64,000 bases of DNA from the NCBI RefSeq assembly GCF_000264905.1, contig NW_006763141.1, forward strand, positions 191,558 to 255,557, written 5' to 3'. The notes beneath the pieces are model-generated. The model saw only the letters and a list, made by a program, of their open reading frames with translations. It searched no databases and was not told the DNA's origin. Position numbers and translations under genes: made by a program. Shown here one piece after another: positions 11,507 to 25,500 of the stretch (positions within the stretch are counted from its first letter, which is position 1; each line of letters opens with the position of its first letter). The stretch comes from Stereum hirsutum FP-91666 SS1. Taxonomy: Eukaryota; Basidiomycota; Agaricomycetes; Russulales; Stereaceae.

Positions 11507-14010
11507 ATGTTCTCCCTGGCGCTCCTCGCCGCCGCTGCTTCTTCTATCCTCCCCACAGCCTCAGCCACTCTTGCTCCCATTGTTCGCAAAGGTCCATACC
11601 TCTTCGACTCGTCCTCCGGTGACCGCTTCTTCATCAAGGGAGCCGCTTACCCGGCCAACTACGGCTCCTCGCAGACACAACCCGATGGTTCCATCTCCAA
11701 ACTCGACCCGCTCGCCAACACCGATGGCTGCAAGCGTGATGTCAGTTACTTCCAGGAGCTCGGTATCAACCTCATCCGTGTGTACCAGGCGAACTCGAGT
11801 TTGGACCACTCGGAGTGTATGAGTGCGCTGGACTCTGCTGGGATCTACGTATTGCTCGATCTGGCGACACCGAGCGACAACGGCGCTATCAGCTCGAGTT
11901 CACCGAGTTGGAACACGGGCTTGATGACTTCATTCTTGAGCACGGTCGATGCGTTCGGAGCGTACACTAACGGTACGTTGTTCGCTTCGTCTTCTATCAT
12001 TGATAGAATGTCTTTGGCAGTTCATGTCGGAAATGGCGGATCCTCCTCGTACGTTCTCTGCTTTGAGCGTAGGGCTCCGAGTGCGGCTGGTCATATGCTT
12101 CATTTGGCGAGAGGCATCGGTGCGTTCTCGATGTAATGTCCGCCTCTGGCATTGTCATTTCCCGTTTCGACTGCGAGGAGTCCCGTCACCGTTTCTATTT
12201 TTGGACCACGCTTCGAACACTGTTCTGCCGCGAGTACATTGGTCTCTCCGGATCTACCGATGTTTTTCTGCCTTTTAGTTTTCGCCTGAAATGTTCGCTG
12301 GCGGACGACGGGTGCAACATGCACAGCCAGATCATTTTGCGGCAGCACGGTCAGAGTTGTCCTGCCGTCGGAGACCGACTTCTTCGTGAGCGCGCTGGAG
12401 CCGCCTATCGTCACACTAGTCTCGGTTGGGAGTCGCTTGGACTGAAGAGGCAGTTTTCTGCCATACCGTCTCATGTGGTGGCGGGCTTCGTAGCCCATCC
12501 GCGGCCGAAACTTAACAAAAATAGTATTTGCGCCTCGGGATTGCTGCGGGAACAGTGCTGTCACTGGCCCTCCTTGTTTCCTACCCACACGCATCAGTCC
12601 ATTTATTCGAGCCATGCGGTAAGGACGCCAACTGTTTCAGTGATGCTGACCTGTATATTTCTCAACTTCGTATAGTCCTTGGTTTCAACGTCGGAAACGA
12701 AGTTATCACTGCTACGACCGATATTCAAGCCGCACCCTATGTCAAGGCCGCTCTCCGTGACGTCAAGTCATACATTTCCACTCACGGTTTCACCCAACTC
12801 GTCGGTTACACCGCTACAGACACGCCCAACTCTCGCATCGCATTCCCGTACTACCTTGCCTGCGACGATTCTCTCGGTGGCAGCGGCTACTTCGACTACT
12901 GGGGGCTGAACATCTACGAGTGGTGCGGAGAGTCCGACTTCGTGACCTCCGGCTACCAGGCGAGGACTGCGGAGCTGGCTGCGTTGGGCATTGTGAGTAC
13001 ATGTTCATAGCTGGACTCAGCCTGGTCACTAAAACATCGTTTTGTTGCGTAGCCTGCGTTCTTCTCCGAGTACGGTTGCAACTCTGTCGAGCCCCGTACT
13101 TTCGAAGATGTTCCGGTCCTTTACAGCTCCAACATGACCGACGTCTGGTCTGGTGGTATTGTCTTCGTACGTTAATTCACTTCGTCTATCTCAGTAATAT
13201 CGTATTCATCATCTTGAACAGGAATTCATTAACGAATCAAACGACTTCGGTCTTGGTAACGTCTCTTCGGACGGCAGCTCATACACCCCCAGCACCGACT
13301 TCACAAACTACCAGTCCGCGCTCTCTTCCGCCGCATCTGCGATCCCCACCTACTCCCCGCTTGCATCGTACACCCCCACCGTCACTGCCCCTACGTCTTG
13401 CCCGACCACGAATGACACCTGGACTGCCTCCAACACGCTGCCCCCTACGCCCAACGGCGATCTCTGCGACTGTGTCGTTTCCCAGCTGAGCTGTGTGTAC
13501 AACCCCTCCGTGATCTCGTCCGTTGCCGAGGTCGGGACCGCCATTGGTGTCGTCTGCGGTATCTCCTCCAACTGCACGTCTGTCTCCGGTAACGGCACCA
13601 CTGGTGTTTACGGCGACTTCTCGATGTGCGACCCTACGCAGGTGTTGGATATTGCCCTCGACGCGTACTACGAGTCCCAATCACGCTCAGCGGATGCTTG
13701 CGACTTCTCGTCGTCCGCGAGCTTGAAGACTGCGTCGACTCAATCCGACTCCGCTGCTGTCGCCAGCGCGACGAGCAGCTGTGTCGCTGCGAACGCGTTC
13801 GCCAGTGGAACGGGTGTGCCAGAGCCGACGTCGATTCCCGCGGGTGCGACGACTACGGGTACGGCGAGCGTCAGTGCGACTAGTGGCGGCTCGAGTTCGA
13901 CGAGCTCTTCGTCTTCCGCCACCAACGTGGCCGGTACCGGGTGGCACGGAATGGCGATCGCTGCCGCTGTGGGCTCGGTCGGGATGATGTTGGGTGCCAT
14001 CGCGCTCTAG
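11507..14010 (+). CDS. GPI-anchored 1,3-beta-glucanosyltransferase, GH72 with X8 domain
   Basis: Four exons (11507-11972, 12676-12992, 13053-13166, 13222-14010) give 561 residues in phase. The protein starts with a signal peptide (about residues 1-20, Leu/Ala-rich). The GH72 catalytic domain follows ([35 protein letters not shown] with the acid/base Glu, FFSEYGCN with the nucleophile Glu). A Cys-rich X8/CBM43 module comes next ([12 protein letters not shown] onward), then a Ser/Thr-rich linker and a hydrophobic GPI-attachment tail ([18 protein letters not shown]). The enzyme (Gas/Gel family) cuts and rejoins beta-1,3-glucan at the cell surface, lengthening wall glucan. The first intron is 703 nt long against 55-60 nt for the other two, and may hold an insertion. 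Confidence 0.95.
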
Positions 14011-16111
14011 ACTTGAGGAGTGATTGATTCTGTACGCCCCGCGATGTCCCTGTCTGGTTAGGACCTCGGATTGTTCGTTCGCATGAGGAAAAGGAGGTAG
14101 ATGGATGAAGGCTTGGATATCATAAACATGGACTACGCTCGTCGTTGGACTTTTACTTACCCTTACTCGCTACTGATCTGACTCTTGTGCTATGCTACCG
14201 GTACCAGTACACCCTATCCGCACTCATCACCACCTCATCATTCGCACAGGCGACTACCCGCCACAAACATCCCTCATCTAGCATGGTGACCACCAACTTC
14301 CTTAGAATTCACTCTTTAACAACCCAACCATCCTCTCACTGCATCGTCCTTCTCTTTCGCATATACGATACATTTCATTGCTTTCCCCTCGTTTCCTCGT
14401 CGGCCATCACGCTCGGCGGTCCGCTCGTTGTTGTCGCCCTTCTGCCCAGCTTTCGATGGCGCCCTTTTGCTTGATCTATCTACTTATCTATTGCTCGCTC
14501 GCTTGTTTATATTCGGAACCGTTGGTCTTCCTTTTTCCTCGGCTCGACTTCATCTATGTGAACGATAGCTTGTTGTTAGTTTTTGTTTGTGCGTTTCGAT
14601 GATGAACGATGCTCGTTTGCGTCCATTATTGCCGTCCCCTGTGCGAGTCTGTTCCCTCCGAGACCACATTAGTGCGAGCTCTCTGTCGGTTAGGGTCTGG
14701 AGGAGTCGTATAGAAAAGTACTGGGTGGACACGAAAGTGAAAATTTTGTATCAGGCCCAAGCGATTCAATTTGGCGCACACATGATCATTGTGGCGCTGA
14801 ACCCGAAACAACGGGCGCCACCTGCTCAAGTGGCGTAAGTATGAATGAAGTCCCCGGCTGTGGCCCATCGGGTATAATGTTGTCTCCCCTCAACTCACAA
14901 ATGCAAGAGCGATAAGCTCATGATCCTATTAAGTATTATGGTGAATGCTTCTAGTATTCGTGGCGGAAGTAGCTGGCGTAGACCTTGAAATGGCGTTTAT
15001 CGCTGAAGTCGAATTCTTTCTGTTGGTGAACAAACACAGGCAGCAGCAGTTGTGTCAAGATCGCCCGAAAGAAGTGACTTCGACTGTGGCAGCTGTATGA
15101 GGCATTACCCCCTGCGGCCAAGCTCCATCCGCCTATCTCAAGTGGGAAAAGAGGCTAGGGTATAATACGAAGCATAGTCCCTGGAATGAAGCCGAGAGTT
15201 AGGTCAGAAGCTGGAGATGGCTCTATAGCGGAGGCTACTATACTCGTAAGAGGTACACCACTGGCCATATTCCGTGGCCAGTACGTATTCTACCACTCTG
15301 AATGTCTGGCACAGTACGGCGCCCTCTGAATGGAGGTAAGTAAACAAACAAAAAAAACCGAAGAAATTGTACCTTATTCGTGGGACTATCGAGCGTTATT
15401 GTAGAAAACAAAACACGTCCGATGAAATGAGATGCAAAAATAAAGCACGTAAGAAGACCCCTATAGGCTCCTCGTGACCCAAGACAGGCTCCCTGCCCAA
15501 TACATGACGCAAAGGGGAGCGCAAGGTATCCGAGGGGTATGCGGATTTCATTTCTAAGATATACTCCTGCTGACCCTGATGTGCATACCTGCCTGTACGT
15601 GTATAGCATGGGATTGATGCCAAAGCTTGAGCTTGCGAGGGGCATCCATCTTTCAGCTTCCCCTTCGAAGAAATTCGTTCTATTCCAAAAAGACACCGAA
15701 TAAAATTGGTATCGGGGAGTATCAGGATCATGAGGAGTGGGGCCATAATAGTAAATTGGATGACATCGTATTGCCTCACAATGCGGCCAAGGCGTGTGAT
15801 GGATCGTACCGCTTCCCGTGTGGGAGCTTCCGTCGAGTGCTGATTGGATTATAACAAGGAGTCCAAGAAGGTGCTTTTGGTAACGTATTTTGACCAACCA
15901 ATGGTGCCGCGTGCGCGAACTAGCGGTATGAGCTTCGGCGAATGGGAGGGCTGGGATGATTGGTCCATCCTCATTGGATCGTCAGTCTCATTGGATGTTG
16001 AAGGTTGCACCGCTCATCTAGCGCCAAGTCCTTCGTAGCTGTGGCGCTATCTTTAAACGAAAGCAGACTCACGATAGCCGTTCTTTTGTTGATCACACCC
16101 CTCTTCCTCGA

Positions 16112-16120
16112 AATATAAAG
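16112..16120 (+). promoter_or_regulatory. Possible TATA box
   Basis: The string AATATAAAG lies about 90 nt upstream of the ATG at 16208, a plausible distance for a fungal promoter. It is the main reason for giving the short ORF at 16208 some credit. Confidence 0.25.
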
Positions 16121-16207
16121 TTCATACCGCGGTGTCCTCATCTAGCTAGTATACCTACACCGAGGTCTCTTCATGTCTCCCACTACTTGACCATTCAGAG
16201 AACGCCG

Positions 16208-16570
16208 ATGGACATCAGCCGAGAGTGGGGTCTAAGTCTTGTGTTTGATTCTGGAAATGAGATGCCCAAGCCGGACGAAATAGAGCAAAGTTACTCGACG
16301 AACCTGACTTCTCATTGTAACTGCAAGTTCTCCGGCGTCAAAAACTTGGGCATTCGTAAAGGCTCGGGTAGTGGGAATCCCCAGTGCCCGACTTCCGCAG
16401 TCGTGCGATATCCTCAGTATGATTATCGATCGAAAGCCACACGCGATATTCGTCTTGTCTTCATCTTGCAAGGTCCATCTCTTGAGGCAATATTCGAAAG
16501 CTTGAGACGAGTCAGAGATTGCGTGATCTACATTGACCCGCATGAACATGGAGCGGCGGAACCTGCCTGA
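16208..16570 (+). CDS. Possible 120-aa hypothetical protein
   Basis: A single uninterrupted frame from ATG 16208 (MDISREWGLSLVFDSG) to the stop at 16568-16570. No domain was recognised. The sequence contains a small Cys cluster (SHCNCKF, NPQC) but no signal peptide. A TATA-like string about 90 nt upstream supports transcription. There is no homology evidence, and an open frame of this length can arise by chance in DNA of this composition. Confidence 0.25.
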   Translation: MDISREWGLSLVFDSGNEMPKPDEIEQSYSTNLTSHCNCKFSGVKNLGIRKGSGSGNPQCPTSAVVRYPQYDYRSKATRDIRLVFILQGPSLEAIFESLRRVRDCVIYIDPHEHGAAEPA

Positions 16571-19500
16571 ACGCCACAATCAGCGATATCAATAACATAC
16601 GCTCATGACTGCCACCACCGGCCTTACAAGGGTAATCAGCGAAAGGTACCACAATGAGCGTCGAATTCGAAGTGAAAGTACGTACCAGATTTCGGAGAGA
16701 TAGCGACCGAACGCCCAACCAAGTCTCACCGAAGCCATGCCGAAGGTGGTGTGAATGGACTCCATGGCCACCATACAAACTCTCGTCGAAGGAACTGATT
16801 CGTGGAGGGCACCTTACTCAACGGGCAGATAAGTTCAACCACCGGGTGCGCACGATATTGAATGGTCGTGTATGATGCGTGATGTTCTGCGCTTCCACGC
16901 ATGGCAACGAGCCAAGGACCCAGCAGGCGATCGATGGGGGAAGGGCTTCGACTTACGACAGTGTACCTATGTGGCACAGTTTGGGAAGTTGATTCAGCGA
17001 GCTCGAAGATGTTCTTGACATAAATGGCGAACTGACTTCTTTCTGTGGTTTTGCTCGAACACGTTGTGCATCTCTATATCTGATCTAAGATTGGGTACGG
17101 GTCGTAGAGGCCAACGGCCAACGCTTGTCTCCCTGAGAGGCCTGAAAGCAGCAAACACAGTTGAGAACGTAGAAATCGTGAGAGTCGGATATGACGTACC
17201 GTAGTACCTATCACTGTACCATTCTCAGTTGATGCACATGAAGCGAACGCATATACGTACAACTCGCTCCGAGCCCTCGCGCCACAGTCCTAATCGGGCT
17301 GATCTTTTCGGATAGGATTCACAGGGCCCGGAAGGACCCACGTCTGCCTCAGGCCCGACCAGTGTCCTGACCAAGATGCGGATGATACTGGGTCACTGTC
17401 TGGGAGAAGGTCAACGCAGTACATCGACTCAGATACTTACTGTATTAATGGAGCACGGCTCGAGAGCGGTGATTATGGCATCCCGTCTCCACAGCCAAAG
17501 CGTCAACCCGACCCCTGTACACCACGCCTAACTGAAAGACACGGGACATCAAATAACATACAACTCAAGCCCTGTATTGAGGCATGTGAAGCCAGCGTTT
17601 GGATCAAGAATTATAACACCTATTCGGCCGGCATCCCAAGACGGGGTAACCTGCAACGTACAAACTGACTGCGTGGAGTGTCCAAGGTCGTCTTTCAGTC
17701 CCGAAGGAGCCCTTCACGGAGGGTGAATGCTGAAGTCTGTGACAATTTCCGGGAACAACATGATGGAAGTCGTTCATAGCGCAATGTGCGTCCGGTAACA
17801 CTACCATCGTACCTGTCAAAGAGCGAGACTCACTGTGTAAGTGGAGCCTGAGGGTGAGAACGAACCAAAACCAGTGAGCGCAGCGACACCATGGCAAGTG
17901 AATCCACTACTTACCACCGAATTCACTAACGCCGAGAACCTCGCGGAGGGGCAGGGACGGTTTTATGTTAAAACACGACACGATGAGCTGGATTTACGTG
18001 CTCAGTGGTAGGTCGGAAACTAACAAAACCATCGCTTGACGGACATAGAGCGTTGGGGTAGAGCCAAAAGGAGCACACGAAGGCCCTGCTTACAACAAGC
18101 GGACGGTACCGTACTGTACGAAGCCACATAATGCTGCTTCGCTCCTAGAGTCACTTCTGCTCGCCCTCGACGGTGAAGTCAAAACGGGGAAGACGAAGCG
18201 GTGACTCAGAAGCCCCGCAAGGTTACGGTAGGGGTATACAGCATGTGTATAATTGAATCGCTCGAAGCATTTTGTTTCGTAGCGAGGTTCTAAAGGGCGC
18301 TGTTTTCTTTCGGCAGTATGAGAAGCAGACTTTGGCGGTGACGCTAGGCCTGGCGTGGGCGTCACGGTTATGTGGAATAATCCGTATGACCTGTGTAGCC
18401 ATATCGTCGCGCAGCACATCGCTGAACCCGGTCATCTTCGCGTGCAGTACCATGCCGCAAGAAGGAGAACTGGGGGGGCGTAGCAGAAGAACCAGTAGTC
18501 AATGCCAGCAAAACAGCTTACCGAAGGTCGTGCAGTGACTGCGCCAAATTCGCCGGTCAGGTTGTGAGCGCTAACCGGCGTTCTTCACAGAAAGGGTGAT
18601 ATTCTGAAGAGGAAGTTTCTGAAAGCGCAAAAGAGACAGTATCAGCAGTCAAAGCGAGCATAGAGGTTTGACCGGGGTCATGAGATCAGCAAGGGACGAT
18701 CCTTGTCGCCTCCAAGGGGGATACGAGGTCTAGGAATGAAGCCTCCCGATATGCCAAGCGAGACGGCGTCTTGAAAGATTGGCTTGAAAGAGTGGTTGGA
18801 GACCCGGCAGTACGGAGATTGAGCGAAGCAGCACGGTATGATGGAAGAGACGCGTAACACTGCGTAGCAGTATACGTGTGAGTTTGTGCCTGTACTTGCC
18901 GCCTTGACGAATAAGGTCGTCCTGACGCCACGTATTTGTGAGACGGTCGACTTGGGAAACGTAGCCAAGCTCAATTGGATACCGTGCTGACCAAATACAT
19001 ACTGTGATTGAATTCAAAGATCACGATGTCATGGCACATGCAGCAGAATGGGAAGCGAAGCGCAATACGTACCTCGGATCTTCAACTGGGTGTGCACGGT
19101 AACTTCGAAGATTGTAATGGCAAGCATTCGAATCAGGATGTTGAGTGTATCCATACGTATCTCTAAATCTACTATGACGCCTATAGGCACTTCGAAGATC
19201 ACGATAGAAAGTCAGTAGGAACACTACGTCGTATACAATGCAGTGGAAGTACGTACCCCTTTCATAGCAGACGTACGCACCCCGAGGGTTCCATGAAAGG
19301 GGCTGTCACGGGCTACATCACCTTCATTGACACCCTCATGAAGCGCAGCTTCCAACCATTCAATCGAGAAGGACGTCTGAGTCGGAGAGCGAGGTGCGAC
19401 CTTTGATGAATGCCTAGCACAGACATATCAGACCATCGTCCATCCTCGCACGAACATCGCGTGAACGCATCATGAATTTGGATAGTACTCGATTCTGAAA

Positions 19501-22500
19501 CAGCGCTTCGAGTAAAGGTCAAAGGATGAGTTGAGTTGTGCTCACGAGCGTCTAGTAGCTGATTCATTTCACTATTTGCGCCTTGTTTTGCGGTCGAATG
19601 TGGAATCTGATTCGCAGCCCTCGCAGGTATGACGGGGGTGTGATACATGAATGTGGCATTGTGTGGGTGTGGAATCCATATCCGCTATATGCCTGGCCGG
19701 ATGATTGGGGTTAGTGGATCCGTGAAGAAGGAGGAAGGGTGAACATGAAAGCGTGGTAGACCGAAGTGGGGCGAGCCGCGGAATCTTCAAAAGACCGTGA
19801 CGTGCGACAATACATGGACAGGTCAAGGTGAGTGTGTCTTGTCGCTGAGAGAAGGGAAGAAACTCGCCGTTCCTCGCGCTGCAGCCACCAGTGGGAGGTC
19901 GTACAAGATGCAGCATCCGCTGACTCTCACATCGATGAACCCTGCAGTGTGGCCCACCGCTAAGCTTCCTTAACATCACCGTCCGTCTAACCAGTGATGT
20001 AACCCATGACGTTGAGCTCAATCGCCCCATTCTCTTATGCATGTGTCCGCAGCTTGACTTCAAGACACCGCACAATCAACCTAGATGCAAAGGAAAGGAG
20101 GATCGTCACATCGCATGCACACGAGGCACATACGGCGGCGACCGACCAGGACCGACCTCAGCGAAAGTGCACCACTCTTCGAAATGAAGATCTATGATAC
20201 TGACTGACAAATTCGGATCAACGGATGGAACTAGGATTTTACGGCAAGCGGTGGTACTTAACTAGCTTGTAAGCTGTGCTTCCAGCAGGTGGACGAGGAG
20301 ACTTCCAACTTCCATGCCAGATGCGACCTGTTGCGACCTATATCAAGGCGGAGTTCGAGGCACATGAAAACATACATATGACACCTGACATCGACGGTAA
20401 CCCAGCCCTGAGACTGATTGGAGATGTTCGATTTGCATTTGTATTTCGGCCTAAGGAAGATCAGCCTACAAATGTTGCCTTCTGTAGAAGATGCAGGGAG
20501 ATAATGAAGAATGAAGATGAGCGGTGGAAAACAAGCTCACGGCTGACTGGGATGTTATATTTCTAAATTGTCGGCACCGAGGCATGACGGAGGAGGGAAA
20601 GTGTTGCCAAAGGGTAATTTATCATATACCGCAAGTTTGAGCTTGAAGTATGCTGTCAAACTTGAAAGTTATGGGCTGAAGGTTCAACGAGGTTGGCTTT
20701 GAGGAGGAGGATCGTCGAGGCGTGGCTGTCTTACATAAGTGACGCGCTTGGAAAGGTGGCGGTGGCGCCGAGCAATAACCGCAAATCCAGAAAACACGGA
20801 CTCGTCGCAGAGAGCTTTTGACGAGCCTTCCACTTTAGAATGTCAATCCATACCTCGCCACTTCGGTTTGAACCCGTGCCAGTCGATGATAATGTATGCT
20901 CAGGCAAACTGTCCTAACTTGTATATCCCCAAGCGTCTCTAGGCTGAGTGAAGTGGCGGAAATGAAGGAAGATTCCACCTGATATGACTGGAACACTTGA
21001 CCTGACGACATTGACTCGCTTGAGATGTGATGCGGAAACTCTTCTCGTCTTCGAACAATTTAGTCGACTTAGATCGTGAGAGGCGACCTGAAAGGATTGT
21101 GCGATACCTCATGGATGAGTTTGCGCCACACGGTGATTCGTTCAACGATCGCTCGACGGACTCCGAGTGGAGATTCAGAAGGTCCGAGTTGTGAGGTACT
21201 TGTTGATAGTTCGAAGGAAGCAAGGATCGGCGTCGTCGAGGACGGATATGGCTTCCAGGAGATGGTACGCGGATGACTAGGACTTCAGTTGTCGGGCTTG
21301 ATGAGACAGGCTGTTTCCAACATGACGCAGTCTGACTACTAGAGCATTCCAGTCAGAGGGTAACAGCGTGGCAGACCAAAATATCAATGATGGACTCACG
21401 ATAATGCGTTGATAGTGGCTTTAAACATACCACACCCCGGAGTCCGGAGACTGACTGAAATGTAAGACTGTGAATTTGTAGCCGGCCTACCGTGCTACTC
21501 GACAGATCGCCCTTCTAAACCGCCCTTCTTCTCCCGTCTTTGTCGGTCTTCCAATGATTAGATAGACTGCACCCGTGTCCGTGAGAATAACACGAGAAAA
21601 GAGATCACGACCGTAAGGCGTCATCTAGGATGCGGCAAAAGACCATGGCAGGCGTGTTGATAGCCAGCATCAGAAGGAGAGTGAATGGCCATACTGAGGT
21701 CATCGTCATGCGACCCCATGATATCGTGAATTACGCACCGAAGACTTCGAGGGAATGGAATGGTCGACTCGAATTTTGGTCGTGTGCAGTTGAAAAGCCT
21801 GTCGGGAAAACACGTCTTCTGACTAGACCGGATTCATATACGCTTGTCGACTTCAGAAGAACATCTATGCGGCCAGAAAAAACATCACTGTGCTGCATAA
21901 CTCACAATGTACACACAATCACCGTCACCTCCCTCGCTTGCCCTTCCGCCTCCCTCCGGGGCACCTCCCTTCTCGGCGCTTTCAAAGTCGCCTTCAGCAA
22001 TCAACTACATAAGTAATTGAGGATGTACGTACGTTACATGGGAGCCTGCCTCGACCGAGGGCTATACTCGTGAATGGAAGCCGAAGAATCATTTCGAGTT
22101 AGATGGTGGCTGGAGGTCGATGGGAGGACGGCAGGCTGGGTCGGCCTTAAGTTACTAAGCGCACTAGGACCTCCTAAGTACAATTATGAGTCCTGAATTT
22201 GGAATCATCCAGTTGACGTACTCATGCGTTTGAGAACATATGAGGATCTAAATGTAGTCGTGAGTATGAGAGCTGTGGCAGGTACTCAGGAGGCGAACAG
22301 TGAGAGAGTGGGCACATACCTGCTGTACACGGAACGCCAGCGGTCGGGATAAGTCAACGCGGCCGCTATCAATTCGTTCTCTATTGTATTTTTTTGATCA
22401 TGACCATCTAGCAGTTATGCACTCGAAAGCACGACTCCTTCGTCCCGGTCGCGAAATTGTGGCGGTGGCGCGACCAAATGTATCTGGGTCCAAGTACTCT

Positions 22501-25500
22501 GCTGGGCGCCAAAAACACATAGAGAAAAGCGCAGGAAACCGCCGAAGAGAGTCGTGGGATAGCCTTTTCAACATACAAACCACATAAGGATATGTGTTCG
22601 GACGACGGCAGGGAGAGCTGTCAAACAAACGAAGGAGCTTGTCCCGATCCTCTCTATAAGGACCGAAGTCGTCCTCGACCATGCAGTACTTCGTACGTAC
22701 CGGAAAATGCGACTGGTCCGACTCCACCATAAACGTACGGTGTTATGGGCGTCTACTTATGCGGCTTCAGTGATTGTCATCGACATCGATCGAGCGGGAT
22801 GACGGAGTGGTAAGTAAAAGCCCGTCGCGGTGAATGGGACGCGTGCATACGGCCTGTAGGCTGTGGACGCGGAGCGCCCGCCGCCCGCCCATACGCGCGA
22901 ACAATGAATATCAACACATCCTGAAGCGGAGGCGGAGGCGGGGTCTTACAGTCCACTGGTGTCATGAGTAGCTATAACAGAATAAGAGAAGGCACATGAG
23001 TGACCACAGGTGCCGCCTCTTGGCCTTTCTCAGTCGCTTCACACTTGGCCACGCCACCTGAGCTCGAAAGAACCACAAGGGTGAGGCGAGCTGAGCCTCG
23101 AGAGCTCGAGAATTTCGAAGCGATCAGTTGTGAGTTACATAGAATGCCAGTGGTGTGAGTTCGAATTCGGGGGTCGATGTCGAGGCTTCGAGTGCTATGC
23201 TCGACTGGAATAGAAGGCATCTGGATTAGACAATGACCACGATCAAAATAAAAACAAGAACACACGGGTCCGAAAGAACAATCACGGCTTTTGGGCTTAA
23301 AAATCCTCGGCGCCCGGTAAGGCAACTGAGCAGTGAAAGTCCTCGTATAAGTCGCTGAATCCCCAAGCGAAGGGTACCACTCGATCTATCATCTTAGACT
23401 CGGGCATTCGGAAAAGCAGGAACGAGACCAATGGAGATGGACCCAGCCATTTGTGCAGAAATACCATCCTCGTCCTTAGACTGTCCAGAACTGAATTGAT
23501 CTCGTCAGGACGACCCTGAACCCTTTCCTTCTGCACCTAGGTCTCTGCCACGGCATACCTATGCGCCACAATTGTGCATCACCCTGAACTGAGCCACGGG
23601 AGCGTCTAGACGGTCTATTCAGCTCGTAAGTTCGCTCGCTTATCATAGAGGCCATTCAGAGAGGGTGACGAGAATAGTGTGGTACTCAGCACTGGCAGGC
23701 ACTGTGCCGGCTCTCCAACTGACCTCTCTCGGACGGAAGCGATAATCCCAAGTATCCTAGTCGCGGGTGTTGCCGAAGGTGTGCTGTAAGGAAGGTGGGT
23801 CCACATGTATTCATGTACTAGTACTTGTGATGCGACTTGCCAGCATGCAATTGTGTAACACTCTGGGATCACGGAGATAAGTTCCACAGGTCGGCAAGTG
23901 AGCAAAGTCGCACTGGAGTCATGGTAGGAACGTCAGGGATGAGGACGATACATAATACGTACGAAACTGCGAGGCAACCAGGGAGACAAGGAGCAAGTGA
24001 CTGGTGGTCCGGTGGGACGCTGACGGGCCGCGTCTTCTCGGTCTCTTTTAGTGTATGTTGTTGGCTACCGGTGACTTTGTTAAGAGCCGTAAGAAACCAC
24101 GCAGCAAGATGAGAACGACACTCACGTACAAAGCAGGGATAGACGGTCAATCGGAGACAGGAGTGGTGGCCTGCTGACTTCGAATGTCGGTGACGAGCCG
24201 TCGCGATTGTCTTGACCTTCTTGTTTTGTTCTGTTTTGTAGTAGCTTTTCGGGATGAATAGGAACGCAGTCTGGTTAGGTATAGCTCAGAGGGGATATCT
24301 TCCGGTAAGCTACGGAGGATAGAGAGAGATAGGACAGTTCAACGTAAATTGGCCGAGGGCGAACAAGTACTGAAGGTTGCAGGTCACCGGCAAGTAACCG
24401 ACACTGCATGGTGCTCACTATCAGCTGCTGTCAGAGACACGAAGGACTCATAGTGAGATCGAATGATCCTTCAATCCTCCGAGCATCCGATCGCAATAGG
24501 CTGCGTTGTCGGTAGTGGACCGTCACAAGCGAAATCCCTCGGAGGGAAGGACTCTCGTCCGTGGGGCTCATACTTATTGATGGATGCTAAGGATTTTTCG
24601 AGGGAGAACGAGACGCAAATAAGGGATAGTCGATGATTTGGAGTGCGCATGACAGGACAGCAGAGCCGTGAGACGACCGAAGAAAGACAAGAGGTGTGCC
24701 CTTGGAGAAAGCCGACAGGTACTGAAGCTACTGAAGGTTCGAGGAATCGGGTTGTTCTCTCTGCAACTTGGCGCTGTCGCGGAGTCATGAAGTACAGTAC
24801 GCGATCGAATGATCCTCTATCGCTCCGAGCATTCTCTCGTATCGGAGGAGAGCAACCCATTAAGGAAAGAAGATCGTTCGTTTACAGCTGATATTTCATG
24901 CCGAAAGACAAGAAGACGCTAGCGGAAAGATGACCAGAAGCGCTGTCAGTCTAAGGTGTCAGAGCAAAGAGGAACCTGAGGTCCCTAGCAAGTTCTTGAA
25001 ACAACTTCGGAGCGCGGAAGATAAGTTTGCCTGAGCGGCTGCGAGCTTTCACCGATCCGAGCCGAGGATGAGAGTGGTGGTGAGGAATGAGATGGACGTA
25101 TTGAGTAGAAGAAGATCGCGTTGAGCGAAGACCAGGAAGGGGCAAACCCTTGAGACGAGGTGTTGGTTGAAAGCTGGCTTGAGATGTGGCGTGGCACGAG
25201 GTGGCGAACATCCAACGTGCCGAACTCGCCGCCGTTCCGTCGTGGTGAGGCTGTGCGATCCTTCCTATACTGTATTTGCCCAAAAGGGGGAGTCATTGGA
25301 AGCTGCCCTTTATGGGCAGGCTCATGCCCCCATTAGGAAGTGACGTGTTGTCATCTTGAATCGCGACGACGACGAACGAAGGAGCGGCGTTCATTTCTCT
25401 CTGCATCAAGGCTTGCAACCTTCTGCCAAATGACATGATGATATGAGATCTCGGTTCGATTTGTCTGCGGGTGGATATTTTATGATGTGCGTTCCTTCCT

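Noticed and set aside
12100..12675. Two long overlapping open frames inside the GH72 gene as separate genes
   Set aside because: Both lie within an intron bounded by good splice sites joining conserved GH72 residues; neither has a recognisable motif. Kept only as a finding.
12021..12675. Shorter first GH72 intron ending at TTGGCAG near 12020
   Set aside because: The continuation (VHVGNGG...) does not match GH72 and soon meets a stop, whereas joining 11972 to 12676 gives [13 protein letters not shown].
15238..15897. 219-codon minus-strand open frame
   Set aside because: No motif and no promoter-like context; composition does not look like protein, and it contains splice-like strings.
19120..19140. 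A tRNA B-box-like string (GATTCGAAT) on the minus strand
   Set aside because: No A box, acceptor stem or anticodon arm could be formed around it.
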